From Curtobacterium ammoniigenes NBRC 101786 (lineage in GTDB: Bacteria; Actinomycetota; Actinomycetes; Actinomycetales; Microbacteriaceae), in the NCBI RefSeq assembly GCF_001571045.1, contig NZ_BCSV01000002.1, positions 124,001-188,000 on the forward strand: a DNA stretch of 64,000 bases. The letters run 5' to 3'. The notes below the pieces were generated by a model. That model did no database searches. It was not told where the DNA came from and saw only the letters and a list, made by a program, of their open reading frames with translations. The translations under genes and the position numbers were made by a program. Every line of letters begins with the position of its first letter. Position 1 is the first letter of the stretch. Shown here in pieces: positions 1-8,821 of this stretch.

Positions 1-591
1 GTGCTGGAGAGTGTGCTCGTACGTGCGGTCGAGCATGGAGTATCGCGTCTGATGCAGCACGGCCGGCGTCCCGTTGCGTGTCAGCGCTGACTGCGCTGCA
101 CGAGTCTGCTCGGCGTCGTAGTTCGACAGGGCCGGGTAGAGCGCCTTTCCGCTCTGAAGAGCTCTCGTCAGCGCACCCATGGTCTCCTCGATGGGCGTGT
201 TCGGGTCAGGGCGGTGTGAGTAGAAGATGTCGACGTATTCGACGCCGAGGCGGCTGAGGCTCTGATGCAGCGACGCGAGCATCGATTTGCGCGAGCCGCC
301 GTCGCCGTAGGGGCCTTCCCACATGCGGTAGCCCGCCTTGGTTGCGATGACGATCTCGTCACGGTACCGGTGAAGGTCCCTGCGGAGGATCCGTCCGAAG
401 GTTTCTTCTGCTGCTCCGGGGGGTGGGCCGTAGTTGTTGGCGAGGTCGAAGTGAGTGATGCCAAGGTCGAAGGCGCGCAGCACGATCGCACGTTGGGTGT
501 CGAGGTCGCGATCTGTGCCGAAATTGTGCCAGAGCCCGAGGGAAAGCTCGGGTAGCGTGAGGCCGCTCCCACTTGCTCGGCGGTATTGCAT
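1..591 (-). CDS. mgrA: Aldo/keto reductase, L-glyceraldehyde 3-phosphate reductase type (3' end outside window)
   Basis: NAD(P)H-dependent cytosolic reductase of the MgrA/YghZ aldo/keto reductase subfamily, which reduces small aldehydes such as L-glyceraldehyde 3-phosphate. The N-terminal half is visible: LSLGLWHNFG near residue 15, then HFDLANNYGPPPGAAEE carrying the catalytic Asp and Tyr, then IATKAGYRMW with the catalytic Lys, and YVDIFYSHRPDP. The C-terminal half lies beyond base 1. The conserved family N-terminus (AADSRYEQMQYRR) extends upstream of ATG 591. A CTG at 627, 7 nt behind GAAGGAG and overlapping the stop of the next gene, may be the true start. It is the last visible gene of the galactan cluster and probably co-transcribed with the upstream reductase. 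Confidence 0.85.
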   Translation of the reverse strand, partial: MQYRRASGSGLTLPELSLGLWHNFGTDRDLDTQRAIVLRAFDLGITHFDLANNYGPPPGAAEETFGRILRRDLHRYRDEIVIATKAGYRMWEGPYGDGGSRKSMLASLHQSLSRLGVEYVDIFYSHRPDPNTPIEETMGALTRALQSGKALYPALSNYDAEQTRAAQSALTRNGTPAVLHQTRYSMLDRTYEHTLQH

Positions 592-623
592 TTGTTCGTA
601 GCGGCTGTCGGCGGCGTGGTGCG

Positions 624-1598
624 TCAGCGGGATGCTCCTTCGTCAAGGGCCGCAGCCGATGATGGTCGGAGGGCTTCAATGTCATCCCAGAGCCCGGGAG
701 GGATCGGTTCGGCGGCGTAGCGCACGCTCTGCTCCCATCGGGCGCGGTCCGAAGCGCCAACGATCGTGGAGTGCACGCGAGGTTCTCGCATACTGAACTG
801 CAGCGCTGCCGCGCCCACCGAGACACCCGCCTCGTCACACAGACGCTGGATCCCGTGGAATGCGGCAGCGGTCTCGGAGTGCAGGGGCCGGTATCCGTAG
901 CTGTTTGCGAAGCGTCGATCGCCGGTGAGGATGCCGCCGCCGTAGGGTGCTGCGTTGAACACGCCGATCCGGCGCTCTGCCGCGACGTCCAGCAGTTGGT
1001 CAGCGGATCGGTCCAGGAGCGTGAACCGGTTGTGGGTGACGACGGCGTCGAACAGCCCTGTGCGGAGGAAGCGTTCGAGCATGCGAACGGGACCTCCTGA
1101 GATGCCGATGTGCGCGGTGATGCCGACGTCGCGCATCGCGACGAGGGCATCGACGGGACCGCCTCGGGCCATTGCCCGCTCGAAGCCGATCTGTTCGGGG
1201 TCGTGTAGGTAGAGCATCTGGAGGTGCGAGAGACGAAGCCGCGCCCGCGACTCGTCGAGGGATCGCCGCATCTGCTCCGCGCTGAAGTCGCCGTCGGAGA
1301 GCCGCCGATCCAGTTTGGTTTGCAGAAGCTGCCCGGGCTTCAGCCCGTTCGCCCGTTCGAGGGCATCACCGATCAGGTGTTCGGCCAGCGATCCTCCGTA
1401 GATGTTGGACGTGTCGAGGGCGCTGACCGGCAGAGTGCCGTTGAAGAAGGCGTCCGCGAGGTCCGCGATCCGCTGATCCCGATGGGCGGGCGATTCGTCG
1501 GCTCTGAGCGGTCCCCAGTTCGACGTGCCGAGGGTGACCGCCGACACCTTCAGGTCGGTGCCTCCGAGAGGTCGTTGTTCTGCAGGGTCGGCGGTCAC
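624..1598 (-). CDS. Aldo/keto reductase, D-threo-aldose 1-dehydrogenase / fucose dehydrogenase-like
   Basis: Predicted cytosolic NAD(P)-dependent sugar oxidoreductase of 324 aa, resembling the D-threo-aldose 1-dehydrogenase (L-fucose / D-arabinose / L-galactose) branch of the aldo/keto reductases. Visible are LGTSNWGPL near the start, ALDTSNIYGGSLAEHLIG with the catalytic Asp and Tyr, LQTKLDRR with the Lys, and LYLHDPE. The GTG at 1598 was chosen because it lies 4 nt behind the stop of the galactanase gene; a further-upstream ATG (1640) would overlap that gene. Its place behind galactan-degrading enzymes suggests oxidation or reduction of a released sugar. The exact substrate cannot be read from sequence. 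Confidence 0.85.
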   Translation of the reverse strand: MTADPAEQRPLGGTDLKVSAVTLGTSNWGPLRADESPAHRDQRIADLADAFFNGTLPVSALDTSNIYGGSLAEHLIGDALERANGLKPGQLLQTKLDRRLSDGDFSAEQMRRSLDESRARLRLSHLQMLYLHDPEQIGFERAMARGGPVDALVAMRDVGITAHIGISGGPVRMLERFLRTGLFDAVVTHNRFTLLDRSADQLLDVAAERRIGVFNAAPYGGGILTGDRRFANSYGYRPLHSETAAAFHGIQRLCDEAGVSVGAAALQFSMREPRVHSTIVGASDRARWEQSVRYAAEPIPPGLWDDIEALRPSSAAALDEGASR

Positions 1599-1602
1599 GG
1601 TG

Positions 1603-3216
1603 TCACCGCGGGTTGTAGACGGTGAGGGCGGGCAGGGCATGGTCGCTGTAGTCGAACATGGCCTGGTTCTCCCAGCCGTCGCCAGCGCTCGGGTTCGTCG
1701 GATCCCATCCGTTGCCCTTCACGACGGTCCACGCGGGTTCCCAGTAGAACGCGCCGAGTCCGAGGCCATCGGGAACCGCTTGGACGATGCTTAATGTGTC
1801 ACGGAACATCGCGGCTTGTCCGGCTGGTGTGGCCGGGTATCCGGTTTCCAGTTCGCTGCTGTCGCTGAAGCTGAGACTCGCGGTCGGGTCGCCGCTTTGC
1901 AGCGTCCATGGGTACGCCGTCTCGGCGAGGAAGATGGGTTTGCGGTAGCGCGCGGCGGTGTAATTCAGCGTCGTCTGCAACTCGTCGAGGTAGCCGTGCC
2001 AGTACGAGTAGTACGAAAGCCCGATCAGGTCGAACGGGACGTTCTGCGCCTGCACGTTGTCGTAGAACCATTGCACGCCGCCCCAGTTCGCGGCGTTGGC
2101 GATGTGCAATGCGATTTGGGCGCGTGGGGCCGCTGATTTCACGCCGGCGATACCTGCCTTGAGCAGCGAAGCGAAGTCGGCGAACGCGGTGGCTGAGCCG
2201 TAGTTCATGCCGAGCGGCCAGAGGAGGCCGCCGTTGATTTCGTTTCCGATTTGTACCATGTCTGGTGGGGTGCCCTGGCGGACAAGAGCACTGACGACGT
2301 CGGCGGAGTAGTCGTGTACGGCTTGCTGAAGTTGGGGCAGGGTGAAGTTCGCCCAGGCCGATGGCGTGGCCTGATGCCCGGGGTCGGTCCAGGTGTCGGA
2401 ATAGTGAAAGTCGAGTAGCAGTTTCTGGCCGCGACGCTTGGCTTGGCGCGCACCGTCGAGGAGCTGCTGCTCGTCGTCGAAGCCGTCTTCGGGATGCACC
2501 CACACGCGGAGGCGCACATAGTTCATGCCCGCAGCCTCCAGGATGTCCCAGGCGCTGCGCTGGCGTCCTTGCATGTCGTAATAGACGCCTCCGAGCGCCT
2601 CGCCCCGCACCAGGCTGGACAGGTCCGCCCCGCGGATGGGCAGCGCGGTGTCGCCCGGCGTCAGCGCGACCAGGCCGTAGTTGGTCCAATTTCCTGCGGC
2701 GCTGTCCGAGACCAGGTGGATGGTTGCCTCGTGTCCGGTGACGTGGACGGAGGTGACGACGTTGAGCCAGCTGCCGGTCGCGATCACAGGGACCGAGGTC
2801 CGGCTTGTGCGAGGTCCGGATTCCAGTTCGATGTAGTTGGCCGTGTCACCTCCACCGGATTTGACCCAGACACTCAGCGTGTAGGTGCCGTTGGGGAGCC
2901 CGCTGATGCGCTGCCAGGTGTCAACCGTGTACGGGTTGGCGCTCCAGTGGGTGAGCTGGAATCCGTCGCCGGCGTACCCATACTGGGTTGCTTCGGTGAA
3001 CGACGCGGCCGCGTCACCGGTGACGTTCCACCCAGTGGGGTGCGCTGTGCCGGTGCCATCGGCGTTGAATGCGGGATTGAGCACGGTCCCCGTTCCGGCA
3101 CGGTTCGGGGTGTGCGCCTGCGCGGCGTCGGGGATGCCGATTGCCGCTGCGGCGATCACGACGCCGACGCCGAGGGCGCTGCGGCGGCTCACTCTGATGG
3201 GATCGTGGGTGTTCAT
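1603..3216 (-). CDS. Secreted arabinogalactan endo-beta-1,4-galactanase, GH53
   Basis: Extracellular endo-enzyme cutting beta-1,4-galactan (type I arabinogalactan, pectin side chains), 537 aa. It starts with a Tat-type signal (SRRSALG, then a hydrophobic stretch and AQAHT). Residues ~45-190 are a beta-sandwich carbohydrate-binding domain of the kind fused to bacterial GH53 enzymes. The GH53 barrel starts near 195 (RGADLSSL). The acid/base is E326 in VQIGNEING and the nucleophile E432 in PIFLAETAYPW. ATG 3216 has an AAAGGAG ribosome site 8 nt upstream. It lies 33 nt behind the GH42 gene, the pairing known from Bacillus gan operons: galactanase outside the cell, importer, and intracellular beta-galactosidase. 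Confidence 0.93.
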   Translation of the reverse strand: MNTHDPIRVSRRSALGVGVVIAAAAIGIPDAAQAHTPNRAGTGTVLNPAFNADGTGTAHPTGWNVTGDAAASFTEATQYGYAGDGFQLTHWSANPYTVDTWQRISGLPNGTYTLSVWVKSGGGDTANYIELESGPRTSRTSVPVIATGSWLNVVTSVHVTGHEATIHLVSDSAAGNWTNYGLVALTPGDTALPIRGADLSSLVRGEALGGVYYDMQGRQRSAWDILEAAGMNYVRLRVWVHPEDGFDDEQQLLDGARQAKRRGQKLLLDFHYSDTWTDPGHQATPSAWANFTLPQLQQAVHDYSADVVSALVRQGTPPDMVQIGNEINGGLLWPLGMNYGSATAFADFASLLKAGIAGVKSAAPRAQIALHIANAANWGGVQWFYDNVQAQNVPFDLIGLSYYSYWHGYLDELQTTLNYTAARYRKPIFLAETAYPWTLQSGDPTASLSFSDSSELETGYPATPAGQAAMFRDTLSIVQAVPDGLGLGAFYWEPAWTVVKGNGWDPTNPSAGDGWENQAMFDYSDHALPALTVYNPR

Positions 3217-3249
3217 CGGCGTGACTCCTTTGTCGTGATGGTGACCGAG

Positions 3250-5274
3250 TTACTGAATGGGATGACGGATAATGCGGGTACCGCCCGCAGCGATTTCGGT
3301 TTCCCCGCCGACGGGCTCGCCGCTCACCGCGTCGGTACCGTCGGTCTGCAGTCGGAGGGTGCGGTCCGTGTGGTTGAGGTACACCTCGTAGGCCACGTCG
3401 TCTCCGAGCCGGGTGATGTGCTCGAGTTGCGGTTCGCGGGCGGAGTCGGCCCGAATGCGGGCGTCTTCGAGGGCCGGAGCGAGCGCGCTGGCGAGCCCGT
3501 CCGGATCGAGTTCCGTGGAGACATACCACGCGCTGCCGGCACCGAGGGTGTTGCGCGTGATCGCAGCACCGCCGGCCGCCGGGCCGGTGGTGTATGTGGC
3601 GATGGTGCGCGCGGACGTCGCGGTGAGCAGGTCGGTCCAGACGGTGCCACTGAGACCATTTGACAGGTCGGCGGTTTCGCCGCTGCGCAGCGGCGCGAAT
3701 TCGTCGATCGAAAGACCAAGGACGGCGCTGAGTCCGTGCGGCAGCGGGGCGGCGGGGACGTTGTCGTGCACGCCGACGATGCCGCTGAAGTAGCCGGCGA
3801 TCAGGGTGCCGCCCGCGCGAACAAACGATTCAACGTTCGCGGCAGCTGCCTCGCTCATCAAATACAGGCTGGGGGCAAGGACGAGGTCGTAGGACGCCAG
3901 GTCAGCTTCGGGATGCGCGAAGTCGACGGTGAGACCAAGTTGCCAGAGCCAGGTGTAGTAGTTCTCGATTTGCCGTCGGTGGCTCAGGTCCTTCGAGGGG
4001 CGCCATTCCAAGTCTTGCGCCCAGAACGACTCCCAGTCCCACAGGATTGCGGCGCGCGCGTGCACCCGGGTGCCTAACGCGTCGCGGAGGTCGCCGAGGT
4101 GGCGGCCGAGTTCAGCGGCTTCGGTGAAGATCCGGGACTGCGCTCCCTGGTGCGGCACGATCGCGGAGTGAAACTTTTCCGCTCCGGAGCGGGATGCCCG
4201 CCATTGGAAGAAGAGGATCCCGTCGGCTCCTCGCGCCCAGTGGCTGAGGCTGTTGCGTTCGAGTTCGCCTGGGCGTTTGGCGATGTTGCGGTCTTGCCAG
4301 TTCACGGCTGAGGTGGAGTGTTCCATGAGCAGCCATGGCTTCCCGGCGGCGAGGGAGCGAGTCATATCCGCGTCCATCGCGAGCAGCACATGCGCGTCGC
4401 GGCGTTCTCCGGTCAGGTAGTGGTCGTTGGAGACGATGTCGACCTCGCGGGCCCACTTCCAGTAGTCCATCGCGGGGCAGCTGGTGGCCATGAAGTTGGT
4501 GGTCACGGGAATACCCGGCGAGAGGCGGTGAAGGATGTCGCGCTCGCGAACGAAGCACGCTAGCAGCGCATCGCTGGTGAAGCGGGCGAAGTCGAGTCGC
4601 TGAGCCGGGTTGACGGTGGTGGCGGCGCGGCGCGGCGCGTCGATCTCGTCCCACTCGCCGTAGCGTTGACCCCAGAATGCCGTTCCCCAGGCGTCGTTCA
4701 GGTGCTCCAACGTCCCGTAGCGTTTCGCCAGCCACACGCGGAACGCGTCAACGGAGTGGGTGTCGTAGGACTCGGAGACTGGTGCCCCGTACTCGTTGTG
4801 AACGTGCCAGAGCCGGAGCGCTGGATGCGTGCCGTAGCGTTCGGCCAGAGCCGTGACGATGCGTTCGCAGGCGGCGGCGTATGCGGGAGCGCTTGGACTC
4901 ATCATGCCGCGCGAGCCGAATCCCAATGGGATGCCGTCTCGGGTCACGGGGCGTGCGTCGGGGTGCTGCTTCCAAAACCATGCCGGTGGTGAGGCGGTCG
5001 GGGTTCCGAGGCTGACGCCGATGCCGGCGGCGTGGAGTCTGTCGAACACGTCGTCAAGCCATGCGAAATCGAACTGCCCTTCCCGGGGTTCCAGGAGCAC
5101 CCAGGAGAAGATGCCGACGCTGACCAGGTTCACCCCGATCTCGGTCATCAGTTTGATGTCGTCGTCCCAGACCTCGCGGGGCCACTGCTCGGGGTTGTAG
5201 TCCCCACCGAACGCGATCCGGTCAAGTCCGGGGACGATACCCGCACGCGTGGTTGCGGGGGCGGTCAACGTCAT
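3250..5274 (-). CDS. Beta-galactosidase, GH42
   Basis: Intracellular exo-beta-galactosidase, 674 aa, without a signal peptide, for imported galacto-oligosaccharides. GGDYNPEQWP near residue 23 is the GH42 N-terminal signature. Acid/base E161 lies in WHVHNEYG and nucleophile E318 in PWLLMEHS. The barrel is followed by the trimerisation/GATase-like and small C-terminal domains (LEHITRLGDDVAYEVYLNH). Start ATG 5274 places the signature normally. An alternative ATG at 5316 overlaps the upstream permease stop (ATGA) and would add 14 residues with translational coupling. Its neighbours (sugar ABC transporter upstream, GH53 downstream) make galactan the likely substrate. Confidence 0.93.
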   Translation of the reverse strand: MTLTAPATTRAGIVPGLDRIAFGGDYNPEQWPREVWDDDIKLMTEIGVNLVSVGIFSWVLLEPREGQFDFAWLDDVFDRLHAAGIGVSLGTPTASPPAWFWKQHPDARPVTRDGIPLGFGSRGMMSPSAPAYAAACERIVTALAERYGTHPALRLWHVHNEYGAPVSESYDTHSVDAFRVWLAKRYGTLEHLNDAWGTAFWGQRYGEWDEIDAPRRAATTVNPAQRLDFARFTSDALLACFVRERDILHRLSPGIPVTTNFMATSCPAMDYWKWAREVDIVSNDHYLTGERRDAHVLLAMDADMTRSLAAGKPWLLMEHSTSAVNWQDRNIAKRPGELERNSLSHWARGADGILFFQWRASRSGAEKFHSAIVPHQGAQSRIFTEAAELGRHLGDLRDALGTRVHARAAILWDWESFWAQDLEWRPSKDLSHRRQIENYYTWLWQLGLTVDFAHPEADLASYDLVLAPSLYLMSEAAAANVESFVRAGGTLIAGYFSGIVGVHDNVPAAPLPHGLSAVLGLSIDEFAPLRSGETADLSNGLSGTVWTDLLTATSARTIATYTTGPAAGGAAITRNTLGAGSAWYVSTELDPDGLASALAPALEDARIRADSAREPQLEHITRLGDDVAYEVYLNHTDRTLRLQTDGTDAVSGEPVGGETEIAAGGTRIIRHPIQ

Positions 5275-5312
5275 GTCAAAGCCTGTTCTGTGAAGGGTCG
5301 TGGTGGACGGGG

Positions 5313-6197
5313 TCATCCCTTGACCCCGCCGCTGGAGAGGCCGGACTGCCAGTAGCGCTGGAGATAGAGGAACGATGCGATCAGCGGCAGGATCGAGATG
5401 AACGATCCGGTGATGACGGTCGAGAACAGCACGCGGGCGCCGCCGCCGGCGTTGCTCGACGACGCCCATTGCGCGAGCCCGACGGTGATCGGATACAGGT
5501 TCGACTGGTTCAGCATGATGAGCGGCAGGAAGTAGTTGTTCCACGTCGCGACGAGCGCCAGCAGGAACACCGTCACCATGGCCGGGCCGAGGAGGCGCAT
5601 GGCGATCTGCCAGAAGATGCGGAACTCGCCGGCACCGTCGATGCGCGCCGCCTCGATCAGGCTGTCATCGACCGCGTCCTGCGCATAGACCATCACCAGA
5701 TACAGCGCGAACGGGTTGACGACGGACGGCAGGATCACCGCCCACGGGGTGTTCGTGAGGTTCAGGTGTGCGAACAGCAGATAGGTCGGCAGCGCCAATG
5801 CCGTGCCGGGGATCATGATCGATCCGAGCACGACGCTGAAGATGCCGGTCTTCCCCGCGAAGCGATACTTCGCGAACGCGTAACCGGCGAGCGTGGCGAG
5901 GAGCACCGCACCGACCGCGCTGACGAGAGCGTAGTAGGCGGAGTTCAGCAGCCAGATCCCGAACGAGCCATTCTCGTAGGTGAACACCGTGCCGAGGTTG
6001 GCGAAGAACTCGAACGCGTGGCCGAACCAGAGACCGAACGTGTTGAACAGGTCCGTGTCGTTCTTGGTGGAGGCGATGACGAGCCAGGCGAACGGCGCGA
6101 GGAAGTAGACGCACGCCGTCCAGAGACCGACGGTCAGGATGATGCTGCTCCGCTTCCGACGCGGCTTCCGCGTCGACGCGGCGAGGCTGGTGGTCAT
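5313..6197 (-). CDS. Carbohydrate ABC transporter permease (MalG type)
   Basis: Inner-membrane permease subunit of a CUT1 sugar importer, 294 aa. It has a short basic N-terminus (RKPRRKRSS), six predicted membrane segments and the EAA loop IEAARIDGAGEFRIFWQI, which contacts the ATPase. The C-terminal SGGVKG is typical of the family. Its ATG overlaps the stop of the partner permease (ATGA at 6194-6197). No ATPase gene is nearby, so a shared MsiK-type ATPase encoded elsewhere probably energises the system, as is usual for actinobacterial CUT1 transporters. Confidence 0.93.
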   Translation of the reverse strand: MTTSLAASTRKPRRKRSSIILTVGLWTACVYFLAPFAWLVIASTKNDTDLFNTFGLWFGHAFEFFANLGTVFTYENGSFGIWLLNSAYYALVSAVGAVLLATLAGYAFAKYRFAGKTGIFSVVLGSIMIPGTALALPTYLLFAHLNLTNTPWAVILPSVVNPFALYLVMVYAQDAVDDSLIEAARIDGAGEFRIFWQIAMRLLGPAMVTVFLLALVATWNNYFLPLIMLNQSNLYPITVGLAQWASSSNAGGGARVLFSTVITGSFISILPLIASFLYLQRYWQSGLSSGGVKG

Positions 6198-7126
6198 GCG
6201 AGACGGTTCCTTCTCTGCGTGCTCAGTTGCACGACGTAGGAGACGACCATGATCGAGAATCCGAGGATGAACGCGACGGCCGCGGCGTAGTTGGCCTGGA
6301 GGTTCGTGAAAGCCAGGTTGTACGCGTAGAAGGTCGGCGTGAACGAGTTCGTGATCACCGTCGGCGCGAGCGGCTGGAGGAGGCTCGGCTCCGTGAAGAG
6401 CTGGAACGAGCCGATCACCGAGAAGATCACGCAGATCAGGACGGCGCCGCGAACCGCGGGGAGTTTGATGCTCCAGGCGATCCGCCATTGTCCTGCGCCG
6501 TCGAGCGCCGCCGACTCGAACAGTTCGGTCGGGATCGACCGCAGGGCGGCGTAGATGATGATCATGTTGTAGCCGACGAACTGCCACGTGGAGATGTTCA
6601 TCATCGAGCCGAGGATCGTGTTGGCCGCGAGCAGGTCGGGCGGCGTGAGATGCAGCGCGCGGAAGATCTGGGCGATCAGGCCGAAGTTGTTGCCGTAGAA
6701 GTAGCCCCACATCAGCGTGGACACCACTCCGGGAATGGCGTACGGCACGAAGATCGCGAGCCGCACGAACTTGCTGCCTCGGAGATGGCCGCTGTCGATC
6801 GCGAGCGCGAAGAAGATCGCGAGGCCGAGCATGATCGGCACCTGGATGACCAGGTAGAGCAGGACCCGTACGACACCGTTCCAGAACGCCGAGTCGGCGA
6901 ACGCGTGTACGTAGTTCGCGAGCCCGACGAACACATCCCCACCGATGAGCTGATGCTGGAACAGGCTCAGATACAGGGCATAGAAGATGGGGACGAGCAG
7001 CATCGCCGCGAAGAAGATCAGGAACGGGGCGATGAACAGATATGGGGCGATCGTTCGCCGTCGGCGGGGGCGGCGCGACGCGTTCGCGGGCGTGGAACGT
7101 GATTCGCGGAGTGGGACTGCGGTCAT
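6194..7126 (-). CDS. Carbohydrate ABC transporter permease (MalF type)
   Basis: First permease of the CUT1 importer, 310 aa. A basic N-terminus (RRPRRRRTIAPY) is followed by six membrane spans and the EAA motif FESAALDGAGQWRIAWSI. AGGAG lies a few bases before ATG 7126. It follows the solute-binding-protein gene by 64 nt and overlaps the next permease by 4 nt, so SBP, MalF-like, MalG-like, GH42 and GH53 form one operon transcribed leftward. A galacto-oligosaccharide substrate is inferred from that context. Confidence 0.93.
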   Translation of the reverse strand: MTAVPLRESRSTPANASRRPRRRRTIAPYLFIAPFLIFFAAMLLVPIFYALYLSLFQHQLIGGDVFVGLANYVHAFADSAFWNGVVRVLLYLVIQVPIMLGLAIFFALAIDSGHLRGSKFVRLAIFVPYAIPGVVSTLMWGYFYGNNFGLIAQIFRALHLTPPDLLAANTILGSMMNISTWQFVGYNMIIIYAALRSIPTELFESAALDGAGQWRIAWSIKLPAVRGAVLICVIFSVIGSFQLFTEPSLLQPLAPTVITNSFTPTFYAYNLAFTNLQANYAAAVAFILGFSIMVVSYVVQLSTQRRNRLA

Positions 7127-7190
7127 GTGGGCTCCTGGGAGGGGTCGTCACGGGCCGAGGTGCTGTTCGTGCGCCCCGGCCCGTGGAACC

Positions 7191-8549
7191 TCACTGCTTG
7201 ACGGTGAATCCTTGCTGCTTGGCGTAGTTGACCAGGACGGTCTGCCATTTCTGGATCGCCGAATAGATATCGGTGTGCGCAGTGATCGCCTTGCCGACGG
7301 TGTCGCCCCACGCGGTCTGCGCGTAGTTCCAGAACGGGAGGTACTGGAAGTTCGGGCTCACCGTCTTCGAGATCGCCGCGAACGTCTGGTTCGCCTTCTG
7401 ACCGCCGAAGAACGCGACCTTCTGGTCCTGGAAGCTCGAGGAGTTCAGCACGCTCAGCGTCGTCGGGAACAGCGCCGACTTCGGGTTCAGCGTCAGCTGG
7501 GACACGGAGGCCGGGTCAGAGTTCAGGAACTTGATGAACTCGTACGCGGGGATCGGGTTCTTGGAGGTCTTCATGACGGCGTCCGCCGAGCCTCCCCAGT
7601 TGCCACCCGAGTCCTGGCCGGCGGACCACTGCGGCAGCGGTGCTGCGGTCCAGTCGCCCGAGGTGTTCGCCGCGGAGCCCATCAGATCCTCGGGCCCCCA
7701 GGCGCCGACCACCCAGCCGGCGTAGTCGCCCTTCGCGAACGCCTGGTACCAGTCGTTCGTCCACGCCGGATCGGTCGACACGCCGCCGGACTGGAAGAGT
7801 TGCGTCAGATAGTCGGCGACCTGCTTGATCTTCGAACCGGTGAGGTTGATGGTGACCGTCTTCTTGCCGTCGTAGGCGAACGGTGCGGCGCCGGCCTGCT
7901 GCATCATGCCGACGATCTGCTCCGGGTCGGTCGGTCCGAAGTCGGCGAGGGATGCGCCGGTCTTCGCCTTCACGGTCTTCGCGTCCTGCATGAACTCGGC
8001 CCAGGTCGCAGGTGCGCTCGTGATCCCGGCCTTGGCCAGGATGTCCTTCCGGAACATGAACGTCATCGGCCCCTGGTCCTGCGGAACGCCCCAGACTCCG
8101 CCGTTGCTCGCGACGTTCGCCCACGCACCTGAGGTGAACTTCGACTTGATCGACGTGGCGCCGAACGGGGTGAGGTCGAGGAGCGAATTCGTGACGCGGA
8201 TCGACGGCAGCTCGGAGTACTCGAGCTGCACGACATCCGGTGCGCCTTTGCCGGCCTGGATGGCGGCCTCCAGCTTGGTGTATTCGGTTCCGCCCTGGCC
8301 GGCGTTCACGACGTCGACCTTGATCTTCGGGTACTTCTTCTCGAACGCGGCGACCTCGTTGTCGAGCCCGGGAACCCAGGTCCAGACCGAGATCGTGGTG
8401 GGGGTGTTCATCGCCTTCGTGACCTGGGATGCGGTCAGGGTGGAGCTGCCGCCGGACGATGCCGACCCTCCACCCGCACTGCAGCCGGTCAACGCGAGGG
8501 CCACGGTGACAAGACCGGCCCCGATCGCGGTCGCGGAGCGCTTCTTCAT
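7191..8549 (-). CDS. Sugar ABC transporter solute-binding lipoprotein
   Basis: Cell-surface sugar-capturing lipoprotein of 452 aa. The signal MKKRSATAIGAG leads to the lipobox LALTGCSAG, giving a lipidated Cys near residue 23. The Ser/Gly linker and the two-lobe SBP_bac_1 fold follow, with TTISVWTWVPG, and VWGVPQDQGPMTFMFRKD in the first lobe. It is the first gene of the leftward galactan-uptake operon. The 100-150 bp before it carry two lac-like operators. A ribosome site (GAGAGGAAC) precedes ATG 8549. Confidence 0.92.
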   Translation of the reverse strand: MKKRSATAIGAGLVTVALALTGCSAGGGSASSGGSSTLTASQVTKAMNTPTTISVWTWVPGLDNEVAAFEKKYPKIKVDVVNAGQGGTEYTKLEAAIQAGKGAPDVVQLEYSELPSIRVTNSLLDLTPFGATSIKSKFTSGAWANVASNGGVWGVPQDQGPMTFMFRKDILAKAGITSAPATWAEFMQDAKTVKAKTGASLADFGPTDPEQIVGMMQQAGAAPFAYDGKKTVTINLTGSKIKQVADYLTQLFQSGGVSTDPAWTNDWYQAFAKGDYAGWVVGAWGPEDLMGSAANTSGDWTAAPLPQWSAGQDSGGNWGGSADAVMKTSKNPIPAYEFIKFLNSDPASVSQLTLNPKSALFPTTLSVLNSSSFQDQKVAFFGGQKANQTFAAISKTVSPNFQYLPFWNYAQTAWGDTVGKAITAHTDIYSAIQKWQTVLVNYAKQQGFTVKQ

Positions 8550-8622
8550 TGAACTGTTCCTCTCGAGGGGTACGAGCGTCGTTGGTCGATGCGTCTGGGA
8601 GAGCAGTGCCTGCTGACGAGAC

Positions 8623-8637
8623 TGTTATCGCTCACAA
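8623..8637 (-). promoter_or_regulatory. LacI-family operator, promoter-proximal
   Basis: On the minus strand this reads TTGTGAGCGATAACA, close to the classic lac operator half-sites TTGTGAGCG / TAACA. It lies 74 nt before the solute-binding-protein start and probably binds the adjacent LacI regulator (8787-9812). Binding is inferred. Confidence 0.65.
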
Positions 8638-8666
8638 CCTGACGCCGGAGGCAACCGTAGCGCTTT

Positions 8667-8682
8667 TGGTGAGCGCTAACAA
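8667..8682 (-). promoter_or_regulatory. LacI-family operator, distal
   Basis: The minus strand reads TTGTTAGCGCTCACCA, a near-palindrome around the AGCGCT core. It lies 29 nt beyond the first operator, about three helical turns centre-to-centre at ~44 nt. The same half-site TTAGCG recurs at 9837-9850, before the regulator gene itself. Confidence 0.65.
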
Positions 8683-8751
8683 CCCCCGGGGCACCGAGAG
8701 CGGTCCGGCGCTGCGCAGCCGATGAGCGCCGCCCCGCTCACACGGCGAGCG

Positions 8752-8821
8752 TCACCGGGTCCGCGCCGGAGCGGACGAGGCGCGGATCACCGGGTCCGCG
8801 CAGGAGCGGAGGAGGCGCGGA
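8752..8821. repeat. Tandem 35-bp duplication at the 3' end of the lacI-type gene
   Basis: Two adjacent copies (8752-8786 and 8787-8821) each begin TCACCGGGTCCGCG and end AGGCGCGGA, differing at only two positions. Copy 2 encodes the last residues and stop of the regulator. Copy 1 is the same sequence just after the stop. Because 35 is not a multiple of 3, the duplication changes the tail reading frame. Confidence 0.8.

Noticed and set aside
5253-7102. Long rightward frames opposite the ABC permeases
   Set aside because: Very charged, low-complexity translations (RDEREDDR-type) that mirror membrane-protein codons on the other strand.
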